A stretch of DNA of 58,438 bases, from NCBI RefSeq assembly GCF_000425885.1, contig NZ_AUEH01000017.1, positions 1 to 58,438 on the forward strand, given 5' to 3'. This stretch comes from Schleiferilactobacillus harbinensis DSM 16991 (GTDB lineage Bacteria > Bacillota > Bacilli > Lactobacillales > Lactobacillaceae). Below, one piece after another: positions 25,680 through 35,034 of the stretch. The translations under genes were made by a program, and so were the position numbers. How positions within the stretch are numbered: position 1 is the first letter of the stretch; each line of letters begins with the position of its first letter. The notes under the pieces were generated by a model, which saw only the letters and a list, made by a program, of their open reading frames with translations, was not told where the DNA came from and ran no database searches.

Positions 25680-27377
25680 TTATTCAAACATTTTCTTTGA
25701 TGCCCGCAACAAGGTCGGGATATCCTTGTCGTAGCGCGGGGTCTTCACTAAGTGGGACATTGGAATGCCCGCAAAGTGATAGGCCGCAATTTCGCCGGAA
25801 CGGACAGCGCTTTGTTCCGTGAAGACCATCTGGAACGGCTGCTCCGCGAACTCGCCGGTGAAGGCCAGATTCGTGGAGTGGGCCGGAATCACCAGCGGCC
25901 GATCGCTCTTGGCCCGGTTATTAAACAACGCGGACGCATAGGGCATGTGTACTGGAATATTGTTGATGATGCTGGCCAGGATCTCGTCTTCCTTGTCCTT
26001 GATGTTCCCCGGACCCGGATCGACCTTGGCCAATTGGCCAATCAATTCCTGGGCCATTTCTTTACCGGTCATTTCGATATACGGCTTATCGATAAACTCG
26101 CCGTGCCGGCGGGGATACAGGAAGTAGCCCCAAATGACTGTTTCATTCGGCTTCTGCGTCGTGAAGTGGGGTTGATGGTGGACCACGATGGACATGTTCA
26201 CGTCTTTTTGACCCAGATTGGTGATCGGCGTCGTGGACAAGAAGGAGTTCAGGGCATTCCCCGGCTGCTGAGTGGTGATCCGGGAGATTTCTTCCAGCAG
26301 CAGATGATTCTTTGTGGTCAAAGTGAAGCTGGTCCATTCACTGGCGTTGCGATCCGCAAAGAATTTGTCAGGATTGCCTACGTTGTAGAAACGTTCGGCA
26401 ACTTTCTTCCACAGGGACGCGGCGGCACCGTAGTCCATGTTTTCACCCGCCGGGGTATCGTAATCCCCCATCGTCGTGGAATCGGTGATCGAGCCATTGG
26501 TGAACAGCACAGCAGTATCGTCGGGCACATCAACGTGTTCTTCGTCTCCGGTCTCGGTATTCGTCATGTGGATGCCAGTGACTGTGATCTCATCCTGCAT
26601 CGGCGTGTCTTGGAAATCAAAGTCTGTGACCCGGCGGTTCAGCACAATATGACAACCCTGGTCCTGCAAATACTTGACCAGCGGCAGCATAATGCTTTCG
26701 TACTGGTTGTACCGGGTCCGATTGACACCAACCAAGTGCTCGATCTGAGTAAACTCATAGATCATCATGTGCATATAGCGGCGCAGTTCTTGGGCGGCGC
26801 TTTGGACGCGGAAGGCAAAAGTAGTTTCCCACATGTACCAGAAATTCGTCTGGAACATATGCGGATCATCGGCGAAGTAGTCGGCGATTGATACATTGTC
26901 CAGCTTTTCTTCCTCAGAATCCGGCATCATCACCAGCTTCGTCAGGAGCATCCGGTCCTTGTTATCCAAACCCAGGTGGCCACCGTTGATGATGCCTTTG
27001 CCGCCCTCCAGCAAGCGAGCCTTATCGAAAGTCCGGTGTTTGGCGTCAAAATCGCGGGTATCTTCTGCCGCCGTCATGCCCTCTTCGGTGACACTGGGAA
27101 TGCGGTCCAGCAAGTCCATCAAATCAACATACGTCCGGTAGTTGAGCATCCGGCCGCCCCGGGCCACGTAACCCTTGGTATTTTCCAACGGATGGTTCTT
27201 GTTCCAATATTCATCCGCCTGGGTCGTGGCACTGGAGCCGTCGTTACTCCCGTGATCGTCCAGGGAATAGAACGTGATATTATCCCCAGACCAATGCGCC
27301 TCTTGAATTAAATAAACCGCTGCCGCCATGTTGGCCAAACCGGCACCGATCATGATTGCTTTTTGTTTGCGAGCCAT
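25680..27377 (-). CDS. ohyA: Oleate hydratase
   Basis: A 565-residue FAD enzyme (myosin-cross-reactive antigen family) that adds water to the double bond of oleic and related acids, giving 10-hydroxystearate; this detoxifies unsaturated fatty acids. The FAD site is IMIGAGLANMAAAVYL at residue 8; ARGGRMLNYRTYVDLMD and GKGIINGGHLGLDNKDR are family blocks, and the substrate domain ends with NLAFTGEFAEQPFQMVFTEQ. ATG at 27377 with AAGGAGG upstream. It is cotranscribed with a 44-residue gene 15 bases upstream. A TetR regulator lies beyond and may control the pair. Confidence 0.96.
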   Translation of the reverse strand: MARKQKAIMIGAGLANMAAAVYLIQEAHWSGDNITFYSLDDHGSNDGSSATTQADEYWNKNHPLENTKGYVARGGRMLNYRTYVDLMDLLDRIPSVTEEGMTAAEDTRDFDAKHRTFDKARLLEGGKGIINGGHLGLDNKDRMLLTKLVMMPDSEEEKLDNVSIADYFADDPHMFQTNFWYMWETTFAFRVQSAAQELRRYMHMMIYEFTQIEHLVGVNRTRYNQYESIMLPLVKYLQDQGCHIVLNRRVTDFDFQDTPMQDEITVTGIHMTNTETGDEEHVDVPDDTAVLFTNGSITDSTTMGDYDTPAGENMDYGAAASLWKKVAERFYNVGNPDKFFADRNASEWTSFTLTTKNHLLLEEISRITTQQPGNALNSFLSTTPITNLGQKDVNMSIVVHHQPHFTTQKPNETVIWGYFLYPRRHGEFIDKPYIEMTGKEMAQELIGQLAKVDPGPGNIKDKEDEILASIINNIPVHMPYASALFNNRAKSDRPLVIPAHSTNLAFTGEFAEQPFQMVFTEQSAVRSGEIAAYHFAGIPMSHLVKTPRYDKDIPTLLRASKKMFE

Positions 27378-27392
27378 TATGCTGCCTCCTTA

Positions 27393-27527
27393 TTAATCTT
27401 GTTTCGGTTCAAACGGGGCATAAGCGGCCGCGTCATCCGTGAATAATTCTGATTTTCTCGCTAAATACGCCGTAGCCGCGATCAACGCCGATGCGACGAG
27501 CAATTTGCATACTGTACCTTTTTTCAT
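27393..27527 (-). CDS. 44-residue membrane-anchored protein upstream of oleate hydratase
   Basis: Short protein with a basic start, a hydrophobic stretch (VCKLLVASALIAATAYLA) and an acidic tail ending FEPKQD. ATG at 27527 with AAAGGAG ten bases upstream. Its own promoter fits TTGCGC-N16-TATAAC upstream, between it and the tetR terminator. The stop is 15 bases before ohyA, so they form a two-gene operon. No family recognised. It could anchor or place the hydratase at the membrane where fatty acids enter; this is inference from position. Confidence 0.7.
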   Translation of the reverse strand: MKKGTVCKLLVASALIAATAYLARKSELFTDDAAAYAPFEPKQD

Positions 27528-27591
27528 GAGTAACGACTCCTTTCGCAGAGACCAATTCGTTTCAACAGTTATAGTCTATGCCGGCAGTTGC

Positions 27592-27637
27592 GCAAAAAAA
27601 ATAGACAACCTTGGGCAGTTGCCCAAATTGTCTATTT
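27592..27637 (-). terminator. Terminator after tetR
   Basis: Arms AAATAGACAA and TTGTCTATTT with an inner stem TTGGGCA/TGCCCAA; on the minus strand it is followed by a T-run. It separates tetR from the ohyA operon. Confidence 0.88.
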
Positions 27638-27642
27638 CTTAA

Positions 27643-28212
27643 CTATTGTGCCTGGCTATTCTTGATGGCGTTGGCCACGCTGCCGTCCAGCATGATCTCC
27701 GCCCGGCGAATCAGATCCGCCGGTGCTTCCTGCAAATCATTGCGCAGCCATTGCACCACTTGCATCACCAGCGCCCAGCCGTAGAAATTCACGATACTCT
27801 GTTCCAGCATCGCCGGCGCCTGGGGGTCCACATCCTCTACCACCCCGCGGACCATGCTGCTGGCCGCAGAGTACAGGAAGTTCTCCAATAGATCGCGGCC
27901 CACGGAACGGAAGGTCTGCAAACAGAACTGCTGATTCGCGGCAATATAATCCAGAATCATCCGATACGCCGTCTGCCAGCGATCTACTTTGAGGTACCCG
28001 GACAGCTGGGTGACCACTTCCTGCTCATAGATCCATTCCAATAGATCGTAAATGTCAGTGAAGTGGTAGTAAAACGTGTTCCGGGTAACTTTGGCCTGCT
28101 GGGTGAGCAGGCCAATCGTGATCCGGTCCACCGGCATGGTTTCCATGTCTTTTTTTAACGCTTCGGCTAAGCGCCATTGGGTATCATCCTTGGCGATGAC
28201 GCACCATCTCAT
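27643..28212 (-). CDS. TetR-family regulator (DhaS-like)
   Basis: A 189-residue regulator. The N-terminal helix-turn-helix is LLTQQAKVTRNTFYYHFTDI, the TetR pattern, followed by DLLEWIYEQEV; the C-terminal domain is of the DhaS-like TetR_C type. Start: ATG at 28212 (MRWCVIAKDD) fits the family N-terminus, but the RBS is weak. It precedes the ohyA pair on the same strand behind a terminator, so it is a candidate controller of fatty-acid response. No operator was identified with confidence. Confidence 0.85.
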   Translation of the reverse strand: MRWCVIAKDDTQWRLAEALKKDMETMPVDRITIGLLTQQAKVTRNTFYYHFTDIYDLLEWIYEQEVVTQLSGYLKVDRWQTAYRMILDYIAANQQFCLQTFRSVGRDLLENFLYSAASSMVRGVVEDVDPQAPAMLEQSIVNFYGWALVMQVVQWLRNDLQEAPADLIRRAEIMLDGSVANAIKNSQAQ

Positions 28213-28258
28213 TTCTATTGAGTCTTTGGGTCTATCATACCAGGTTCTGCTGCCCCTG

Positions 28259-30383
28259 TTATGAGACCAGCCCGTCATCCGCAGCACTGGCCGGCTTTTT
28301 ATGCAATTGACGATACTGGCCAGGGGTGACGCCCAATAGTTTCTTGAACTTCCGGGTGAAATTGGCCACATCGTAATAACCATTCGCCGTCACGATATCT
28401 TTAATGGGTATATCAGTCGTTTCCAAAGCGGTTTGAATCCGTTCCATCCGAATATCTTGAACGTAGGTCGTGAAGGTCATCCCGGTAATTTCCTTGATAT
28501 GCCGGCTCGCATAAGGCACCGATAAGTTGAAATGATCGGCGACATCGACCAGTGACAAAGTAGGATCACTAGCGTGGGCGGCGATATACGTCTGCAACTC
28601 GGCGCCATTATCTTTAACCACCGGTGCAGGCGCAGCGGCGGTCAACGCATGCCCCGTTTGGCGCAATAGAGCGTAGAGCACGCTGAAGGATGGTGCAGCT
28701 AAGAGCTGCTGGACTAGTGCTGTATTGACTTGACGATTCTTATGATAATCTGCTTTCAGAATTTGACTGATCAGATTAGCCATGGGTAAATCGAAGCGGG
28801 CTGTAGGCGACCAGTTTTGGCTGGCTTGATTAAACAAAGCGACAAAGGCCTCCTGGGCCATCACGCTGTTTCCCTGGGCTAAAGCGTTGGTCAGTTTCAA
28901 CTCATTGGCCGCATCAAATAACTGCAGTGCTCCTTGATCTTGATAGAAGCTCACAGTTTCCCCGGGCCGAGGCCGATTCGTCATCTGGGCCGTCACTGCC
29001 TCAATATAGGCGTCGTGCAGGGCAGTCGGCGTGGTGACCGAACGGCCCGCAAACATCGGAGCACTGCCTAACTGAGCTTGCACGGCCCCCAACACCGCGG
29101 CTGGCGGTGTTTGCCCATCGTCATTGACCAGTACAATGAGTTGCGCCTGATCGCTAGGGTGAATGAAATACACGGTCTGGGCGGCTGCCACCACTGGATC
29201 GCCCAACACCTTTTCTGCCAAAGCCGGTGTATCCGGCAGAATGCCAACTAGGAAGCGCGGGTGGAAGAAGTGTACCTGCGCCAAATTCAGCAGCCGCTGC
29301 ACGGTCTGTTCGTCGGCCAACCGGCCGTTGACCAGCATCGCCAATACTTGATTGCGAACAAAGGGCAGCCGTACTTGTTCCTGGGCGGCCAAGGTCCGTT
29401 GGTCAGTGATTACCGCTCGCATAGCGGCCGCCAGCCGCGGCAAATCCACCGGCTGAGCAGCTGTTCCCGGAACAATCGCCGCCAACAAGCAGCGCAGCAA
29501 ATAGCCAGGCATATTGAACCAGCAAAGACAATAATGGCGGCCACGGTGATGGTTTAGTGGTTACCGAAACCACGTTAAACAGCCGGCCTTGGCCGGCTTG
29601 CCGCGTAACCGTCAAGCGATTCTCCTTTGTCAGTGCCTGCCACACTGACCAACGCGTGCTTTGGGGCAGCGATTTCCCTGCCACTACCGGTTTAGCGGTA
29701 ATTCGTCCCTGCCCGACAACCAAGGCCAAGGTTTGGTTCGCTGACGGTGCTGCTGCTTGCAGCTGCTCTCGTACCGCCGTGGTATTCAAAACATAGAACG
29801 CTGTTCCTCGGGAGTGGGCGCCCGGGGCCGCGGTGATTGGCACCGCCAACGTCAACTGTCCCCGCTCCGGATTTGCCGTGGGTGTATACAGCAATTGGGG
29901 CCGCAGCGTGTGCAGCAGATTCTGCTCGGCCTTCACCCCCGCCCGGCCGGCCAGTATTCCATATTTGTACATCGTTGGAGCGACATCGTACGTGCCATCA
30001 GCTGCAAAGAAAACATCTGGCTGACTCGTCAAGTACACAAAAATCTTGTTGATCAGCGGACTGCTCAAATCATACCGGGCCAACGCTGCGGTCACACTGC
30101 GCACCGCAGAATACTCCTGATTCGTGGGGGCCAGGGCGTGGTCCAGCGCCATTTGATTCGTGGTCACCAGCATATGGTTCACCGCATCATCGATTTCAGT
30201 GGTCATGGCCCTTAGTGTACGTTCCTGCTGGGCAGTCTGTTCTGTCCTCTGATCCTGCCACTCCCGATTCAACCAATTGGCGGTCAGCACAAAGACGGGC
30301 AGGATAAAAATCAGCAAAAACGACACTAGATACGTCCACAACAATCTTTGCGGCCGCCAGTGCGCCAGCGGACTAAGCCGCAT
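28259..30383 (-). pseudogene. Membrane-anchored AraC regulator (YesN-like), frameshifted
   Basis: Carbohydrate-type regulator. The first frame starts at ATG 30383 with a membrane helix (LLWTYLVSFLLIFILPVFVL), an extracellular sensor of about 230 residues and a second membrane helix. The second frame holds the cytoplasmic linker and the C-terminal AraC DNA-binding domain (LSVPYASRHIKEITGMTF and NGYYDVANFTRKFKKLLG). One extra base near 29476-29483 (GG in GTTGGCGGCGATT) breaks the frame; removing it gives 707 residues, typical for YesN-like sensors. It overlaps the upstream yesL gene. I infer that it senses an outside sugar and activates the neighbouring GH20/GH29/ABC genes. Confidence 0.82.
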
Positions 30384-31040
30384 AATGGAGCACCGCTTCC
30401 ACATGCAGACACGACTGATACGAGAACCACACGGTAGGCGCCAGATACAGCGGCACCAGGGCAATCAGGCTCAGGGCGGGAAAAATCACCAGCAATACCG
30501 TGGCCAGCACTGAACCCACAATAATTGCTAAGGTATTCGTGAACCGGGCCACCGAGATAATCAGAGCTTGGCGGAAGTACTGCCAGAAGCGTAAATTGTA
30601 ACGGCCATAAATGGTCAGCACATACAGCCAATAGGACAGCACTATGATCAGCAACACAATCAATCCATATTGCAGCGGGCCGAGCGCAAGAAAGCGGCAT
30701 TAACCGCCAAATCAATCACCAACACGACAACGGCCAGCACACCCAGATAACCGATTCCATTCACTTCCCAGAAGGACTGGCGATAGAACTGGCGAAACTC
30801 CTGATATAATGCTGGCCATGTATCCCGGGGGTCCCCAAATAACGCCCCGACATCTGCTGGCTTGGCTGCCAGGCGGCGCAAGATCACCTTAGTACACGTT
30901 GCTAATGCTGGAAAGAGACCCAGCACTAAACCACCGCGCAGCGTAAACAGAATAAACAACACTTGCAGCTTTGTTCCGAGCAGCAGTGTTTGTCCCACCC
31001 TCACCGATAACCGGATAATACCCCGTGGTTCATTCATCAT
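30373..31040 (-). pseudogene. YesL-family membrane protein (DUF624), frameshifted
   Basis: Membrane protein of the YesL/DUF624 family, which is regularly encoded with YesN-type regulators and LplB/YtcP importers. The first frame carries LQVLFILFTLRGGLVLGLFP and the block with GDPRDTWPALYQEFRQFYRQ; the second continues GPLQYGLIVLLIIVLSYW. One base is missing near 30684: a GGG written as GG (…CGCTCGGCCC). With it the protein has 222 residues, the family norm. ATG at 31040 with AAAGGAG upstream. Molecular role unknown; co-occurrence suggests accessory function in sugar uptake. Confidence 0.8.
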
Positions 31041-31236
31041 GGCCACTCCTTTCGGGAGGTAATGGTTCTGTTAAGTTGTCAAAAGATAGGTGGAAAAAGC
31101 ATTAAACCCCGCTGATCTTGCTGACTGACGCTATCTCATTGTACAAGCCGTGGCCAATGCTGGCCGCCGTCACATCCCCGACAGGCAGTTGCGGTTCGGC
31201 CAATTCAGCCAACTCATCGATGCTGCCTTTAATCCA

Positions 31237-32985
31237 TTACTGCAACCGCCATTGCACCGAATCCACCCGACTGAGCAGTCCACCATAGCGAATATCCAAG
31301 ACCTCCCAGCCAAACGGACTGTATAGGGCAAACCAACACGTCCGATGGGCATCGCGCAGCGCCGTAAGGGCCGTCCGCAACTCGTTCAGGCCGGCGACAG
31401 CAACTCCCATTGCTGCTCGATCCTTAGCGTCATAGGCCTGACGAATAGCGGCAATACTTTGCAGTTTCCGCACCAAAGCAGTGGCTAAGAACGAGTAGAA
31501 AACAAAGATGTCCTGTCCAGCTTGATCCGGCTGGCCTTTGATTACGATCTTCTGCAATTGGGCAGCCAGCTGTTGGTAATGGCCTAGTAAATCTACATGG
31601 GCGGTGTTCGCCGCAAATACTGGACTGAGCAGATCCTCATAGAGCACGATCTTGCTGGGATTTGTCGCCGCCGGATTGTGCGGGGTCAATTCAGGCAATT
31701 GATCGAACTGATCCAGGACCAGATAGTCAGCGGCTTTCTTCCCTTGATATCGCGCAAACGCAGTGGCCAATATCCCAGGACGGACAACTTGGTGATAGAC
31801 CTGCTCAGCAAAGTTTTGAATGCCCAGGGCAGCGGCAGTAAAAGGTGTTTCGCCGCCATCATCGCCCCACATCGTGGCATAAACTGTCTTCAGGCCCATA
31901 ACCTTCGCTGCCACCATGCCAGCATCCATCGTCGCCATTGTCTTGCCGTAATTCGGGGCGATACCGTTCCACGTCCACACACCTGTCGCCAAGCTCACCG
32001 GGCGGCCGAGCTCTTGATGTTTCGCAATCAGCTGCTCGTAGAGTGTCTCATCATCGCGGTAATAGTCCCAATACATCAACTCCACGTCGGGAATAGCCGC
32101 TTTCAAAGCCTCCGGGAAACGCGTCTGCGGATTATCATAACCATACCCTGCAGCTTCAAACCACATGTCACTCCACATGATTGGATGCAGACCCAATTCG
32201 GCCGTAATTGCTGTGACTTGCTTGACATGCTTCAGCATAATCTCTGTCCGATCAACTAACCCGTGCCGATCTTGATAGACGCCCCGTCCCAATTCATGGG
32301 CTTCATCCATCCCGATATGGATCTTCTTTGTCCGAAACGGCGCACTCGCCGCCTGAATAATTGTCCGCAAAAACGCGTAGGTCTTCGGTTCATCCACCAG
32401 CAAGATTCCCGGCGTATCGCGAATATCATTCATGAATGGCCACTTCATCGGATTGAGCAAATGAGCTAACGTCTGGATACACGGAATAACTTCGATTCCC
32501 AGTGCATCACCAAAATCATCCACGGCTCGCAGTTCGTCCTGGGTCAGGCGGCCGCGCTGGTAGCCCCAATAGGGATACTCGGGTACAGCATAAACATCTT
32601 CCATATAAAGCAGGGCAGAGTTCAAACCCACTCGAGCACTTTCTGCCAGCATGTCCTCCAAACCGGCCACCGTCAGCGCTGCATTGCGGGACATATCCAG
32701 CATCAGCCCGGCGGTTTCAAAACGGGGCGTTTCGGTGATGGCCAATGGTTCATCCTGCTGCAGGGCGTGGACCAAGGCCGTCAACCCCCGGAAGAACGCT
32801 GCCCGCGTGGGATAACCGATGTGGGCGGTACCCTCTTCTACCGTCACTTGCAACGGGCCGTTCGGGGTACTGGCGATACTAACCGTGGTCCCTGTATCGC
32901 CAATGGTAAATCCCAGGCGAGGGGCCATAATCGCTACCCCAGCCCGTAAATCTGTGGGTAAATCTGTGAAATGCAATTGCATCAT
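31237..32985 (-). CDS. GH20 beta-N-acetylhexosaminidase, shortened by in-frame TAA
   Basis: Glycoside hydrolase of family 20, GH20C-like, releasing terminal GlcNAc or GalNAc. The catalytic Asp-Glu pair is seen as HIGMDEAHELGRG (about residue 235); DMSRN and WTWNG are family blocks. There is no signal peptide, so it acts on imported oligosaccharides. ATG at 32985 with GGAGGAT upstream. The frame ends at a TAA at 31237-31239, but the same frame continues for 44 more codons (WIKGSIDELAELAEPQLPV and on) to a second TAA at 31102, and this tail resembles the end of related enzymes. A CAA to TAA change is likely; the catalytic domain is intact, so activity may persist. Confidence 0.85.
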   Translation of the reverse strand: MMQLHFTDLPTDLRAGVAIMAPRLGFTIGDTGTTVSIASTPNGPLQVTVEEGTAHIGYPTRAAFFRGLTALVHALQQDEPLAITETPRFETAGLMLDMSRNAALTVAGLEDMLAESARVGLNSALLYMEDVYAVPEYPYWGYQRGRLTQDELRAVDDFGDALGIEVIPCIQTLAHLLNPMKWPFMNDIRDTPGILLVDEPKTYAFLRTIIQAASAPFRTKKIHIGMDEAHELGRGVYQDRHGLVDRTEIMLKHVKQVTAITAELGLHPIMWSDMWFEAAGYGYDNPQTRFPEALKAAIPDVELMYWDYYRDDETLYEQLIAKHQELGRPVSLATGVWTWNGIAPNYGKTMATMDAGMVAAKVMGLKTVYATMWGDDGGETPFTAAALGIQNFAEQVYHQVVRPGILATAFARYQGKKAADYLVLDQFDQLPELTPHNPAATNPSKIVLYEDLLSPVFAANTAHVDLLGHYQQLAAQLQKIVIKGQPDQAGQDIFVFYSFLATALVRKLQSIAAIRQAYDAKDRAAMGVAVAGLNELRTALTALRDAHRTCWFALYSPFGWEVLDIRYGGLLSRVDSVQWRLQ

Positions 32986-33005
32986 GTTTATCCTCCGCTC
33001 CATTT

Positions 33006-33020
33006 GTTATCCGCTTTCAA
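33006..33020 (-). promoter_or_regulatory. cre-like CcpA site before GH20
   Basis: On the minus strand TTGAAAGCGGATAAC matches the cre pattern WTGNAANCGNWNNCW with one mismatch. It lies just downstream of a promoter with TTGCTG and TAGTAT spaced by 17 bases, a roadblock position. The regulator identity is inferred. Confidence 0.5.
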
Positions 33021-33070
33021 TACTAGTGTACTAGACATTCGGCAGCAATACTTGTCATTCTGCCGTCATT

Positions 33071-33508
33071 TTAATGGGCCCGAACGGCATTGAAGACAAC
33101 CAACTGGGCGATATACCAACGCCCTTGATGCCGTTCGAACGATACATTGGCTTCCAATACTTGGGCTTGGCCATTGCGCTGATCAGTTTGTAATTCATCG
33201 ATTTTAGCCGCGATTCTACTACCAGCTTGTTTTTGGACCCGAAACTGCCGTAATTTCACTTTGGTCTGACGCTTTGTCAACGCTTTGGTCACCGCGGCCC
33301 GCGTCTTAGCCCGTTGGCTGGGGACGATCGTGGCTAAATAGCCGGCGACATCCCCTTGATTGACAGCCGTCAAGTTTTTCTTTAATACCGTTTGCACCGC
33401 CTGTCCTTCAGTCGTCACCGGGGTTCGATCCACGGCGTAAAACCAGTACCCGCCAACAGCCAAAACAATGAATAGACCAACGATGATAATCCCCGCAAAG
33501 CGGCGCAT
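33071..33508 (-). CDS. Membrane-anchored extracellular protein of unknown function
   Basis: A 145-residue protein with an N-terminal signal anchor (RRFAGIIIVGLFIVLAVGGYWF), then a soluble domain rich in Lys and Arg, with VVFNAVRAH at the end. The pattern of one helix followed by strands (ANVSFERHQGRWYIAQLVVF) resembles NTF2-like/DUF-type extracytoplasmic domains, but I cannot name a family. It sits between GH20 and the divergent fucosidase operon. The GH20 gene has its own promoter, so cotranscription is optional. Confidence 0.65.
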   Translation of the reverse strand: MRRFAGIIIVGLFIVLAVGGYWFYAVDRTPVTTEGQAVQTVLKKNLTAVNQGDVAGYLATIVPSQRAKTRAAVTKALTKRQTKVKLRQFRVQKQAGSRIAAKIDELQTDQRNGQAQVLEANVSFERHQGRWYIAQLVVFNAVRAH

Positions 33509-33627
33509 GGCATTTTCTTCCCTTCGTAATCATTATATCTGTGATCGCTTACAACCGCAGTATAACGGAATGCCCGGCCAAATGACAAGCAAAGGTTAAG
33601 AACCACATAGTGACAAGAAGTACATAT

Positions 33628-33641
33628 TATAAGCGCTTCAT
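33628..33641 (+). promoter_or_regulatory. cre-like CcpA site before the fucosidase operon
   Basis: TATAAGCGCTTCAT has the palindromic core AAGCGCTT of cre sites, with three mismatches to the 14-base consensus. It lies 42 bases before the GH29 start. Together with the site before GH20 it suggests glucose repression of both arms. Confidence 0.45.
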
Positions 33642-33682
33642 GCCAGCCCGTATGATGAGCTTGCAATCGAGGAGGTGAAAAA

Positions 33683-35029
33683 ATGACGAACACTCACCGC
33701 GGCGATATCGAAACCGTCGCAACGGGTGCGTGGACCCCGGCCGATTTCGCTGCACTGCCCCTGAACGACTATACAGCGTTGCAAAAACGCTGGTCCTGGT
33801 TCCAGGATCAAAAAATCGGGGTGCTGTTGCACTGGGGGCTGTATAGTCAGGCCGGCATTGTCGAGTCCTGGCAACTATCCGACGCTGATGGTTGGGCCCG
33901 CCGGCCCAAAGCTTGGCGGCCGAACATGACCCAATTGAAGCATGACTATTGGCAATTGGCAGATCATTTTGCGCCTACCCGTTACGACCCGACTCACTGG
34001 GCGCGCTTGTTTCGCCAAGCCGGTCTACGCTACGCCATCTTCACCACGAAACACCACGACGGTTATACCCTCTACACCACCAACGCGAGCGACTACCATA
34101 CCACAACCGATCTATTTGCGCCCTTTGCCCAAGCAATGCGTGCCGCCGGCATCGGTGTTGGCGCCTACTATTCAAAGGCCGACTGGCACCAGCCGGATTA
34201 TTGGCGGCCAAACGGTCAGCCTAAACACCGGGGAGCGGATTATGCGCCGTCGAACAATCCGGCTCGGTGGCAGCGCTACGTTGATTTCGTCCACCAGCAG
34301 CTGACAGAAATTGCCACCCAGTACGGACCGTTGCGCATGCTGTGGCTGGACGCTGGTTGGGTCGGCAACGCCCGCGAGCCGCTGAACTTTGATCGCCTGC
34401 TGCCGGCGCTGCAACATCAACAGCCGGAAATGCTCCTGGTAAACCGTACCATGGGCGGGCGCTGCGAAGAATACGTGACACCGGAACGGCAGGTACCGAC
34501 TCTCACGCAGCGGCCAACCTTGCCCTGGGAAAGCAATTTACCATTGGCCAACAACTGGGGGTACGCGCCTTACGATCACTACAAGCCCTTCGGCCAACTG
34601 TTGAGTGATGTCTTGCAGGTCATTACACTGGGCGGCAATATCGTACTCGGCGTGGGGCCCAAAGCAGACGGCACCCTGCCGGCCCCCGCGGTCCAGCGGC
34701 TTAAACAATTAGGCGGCTGGCTAGCGCTGAATGGTGCTGGCATCTATGGTACCCGGCCGGTCTGCCCGGTTGTCATGCAAGCGGCACAGCAGCGGCACCT
34801 GGCTATCACCCAAGACGACCACGCCTACTATATTTTCTTCAAGCGGCGCGTACCCGATCGTCAGCTCGATTTGAAATCGCTCCATCTGCCGCTGTCAATC
34901 ACACAGGTCACCCGCCTGGGCCTCACCGCTGCGCCATTACCGCTCGCCAACCAGATCATTCAACTGCCTGGGACACTGCGCCAAAGCCGCTGTCCTGGGT
35001 TGCGGCTCACCAAATTAGAAAGGAGTTGA
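33683..35029 (+). CDS. GH29 alpha-L-fucosidase
   Basis: A 448-residue family 29 glycosidase that removes alpha-linked fucose by a retaining mechanism. Family blocks: GVLLHWGLYS, FTTKHHDGY, the nucleophile Asp in LRMLWLDAGWVG (about residue 224), and NIVLGVGPKADG near the C-terminal end of the barrel. No signal peptide, so the fucosylated substrate must first be imported. ATG at 33683 with GGAGGTG upstream. It is first in an operon with an ABC importer and GH1 enzyme; the permease start follows by overlap or a few bases. Confidence 0.93.
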   Translation: MTNTHRGDIETVATGAWTPADFAALPLNDYTALQKRWSWFQDQKIGVLLHWGLYSQAGIVESWQLSDADGWARRPKAWRPNMTQLKHDYWQLADHFAPTRYDPTHWARLFRQAGLRYAIFTTKHHDGYTLYTTNASDYHTTTDLFAPFAQAMRAAGIGVGAYYSKADWHQPDYWRPNGQPKHRGADYAPSNNPARWQRYVDFVHQQLTEIATQYGPLRMLWLDAGWVGNAREPLNFDRLLPALQHQQPEMLLVNRTMGGRCEEYVTPERQVPTLTQRPTLPWESNLPLANNWGYAPYDHYKPFGQLLSDVLQVITLGGNIVLGVGPKADGTLPAPAVQRLKQLGGWLALNGAGIYGTRPVCPVVMQAAQQRHLAITQDDHAYYIFFKRRVPDRQLDLKSLHLPLSITQVTRLGLTAAPLPLANQIIQLPGTLRQSRCPGLRLTKLERS

Positions 35030-35034
35030 CAGTC

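Noticed and set aside
25752-26891. Plus-strand open frame of 379 codons
   Set aside because: Antisense of oleate hydratase, which is unmistakable on the other strand.
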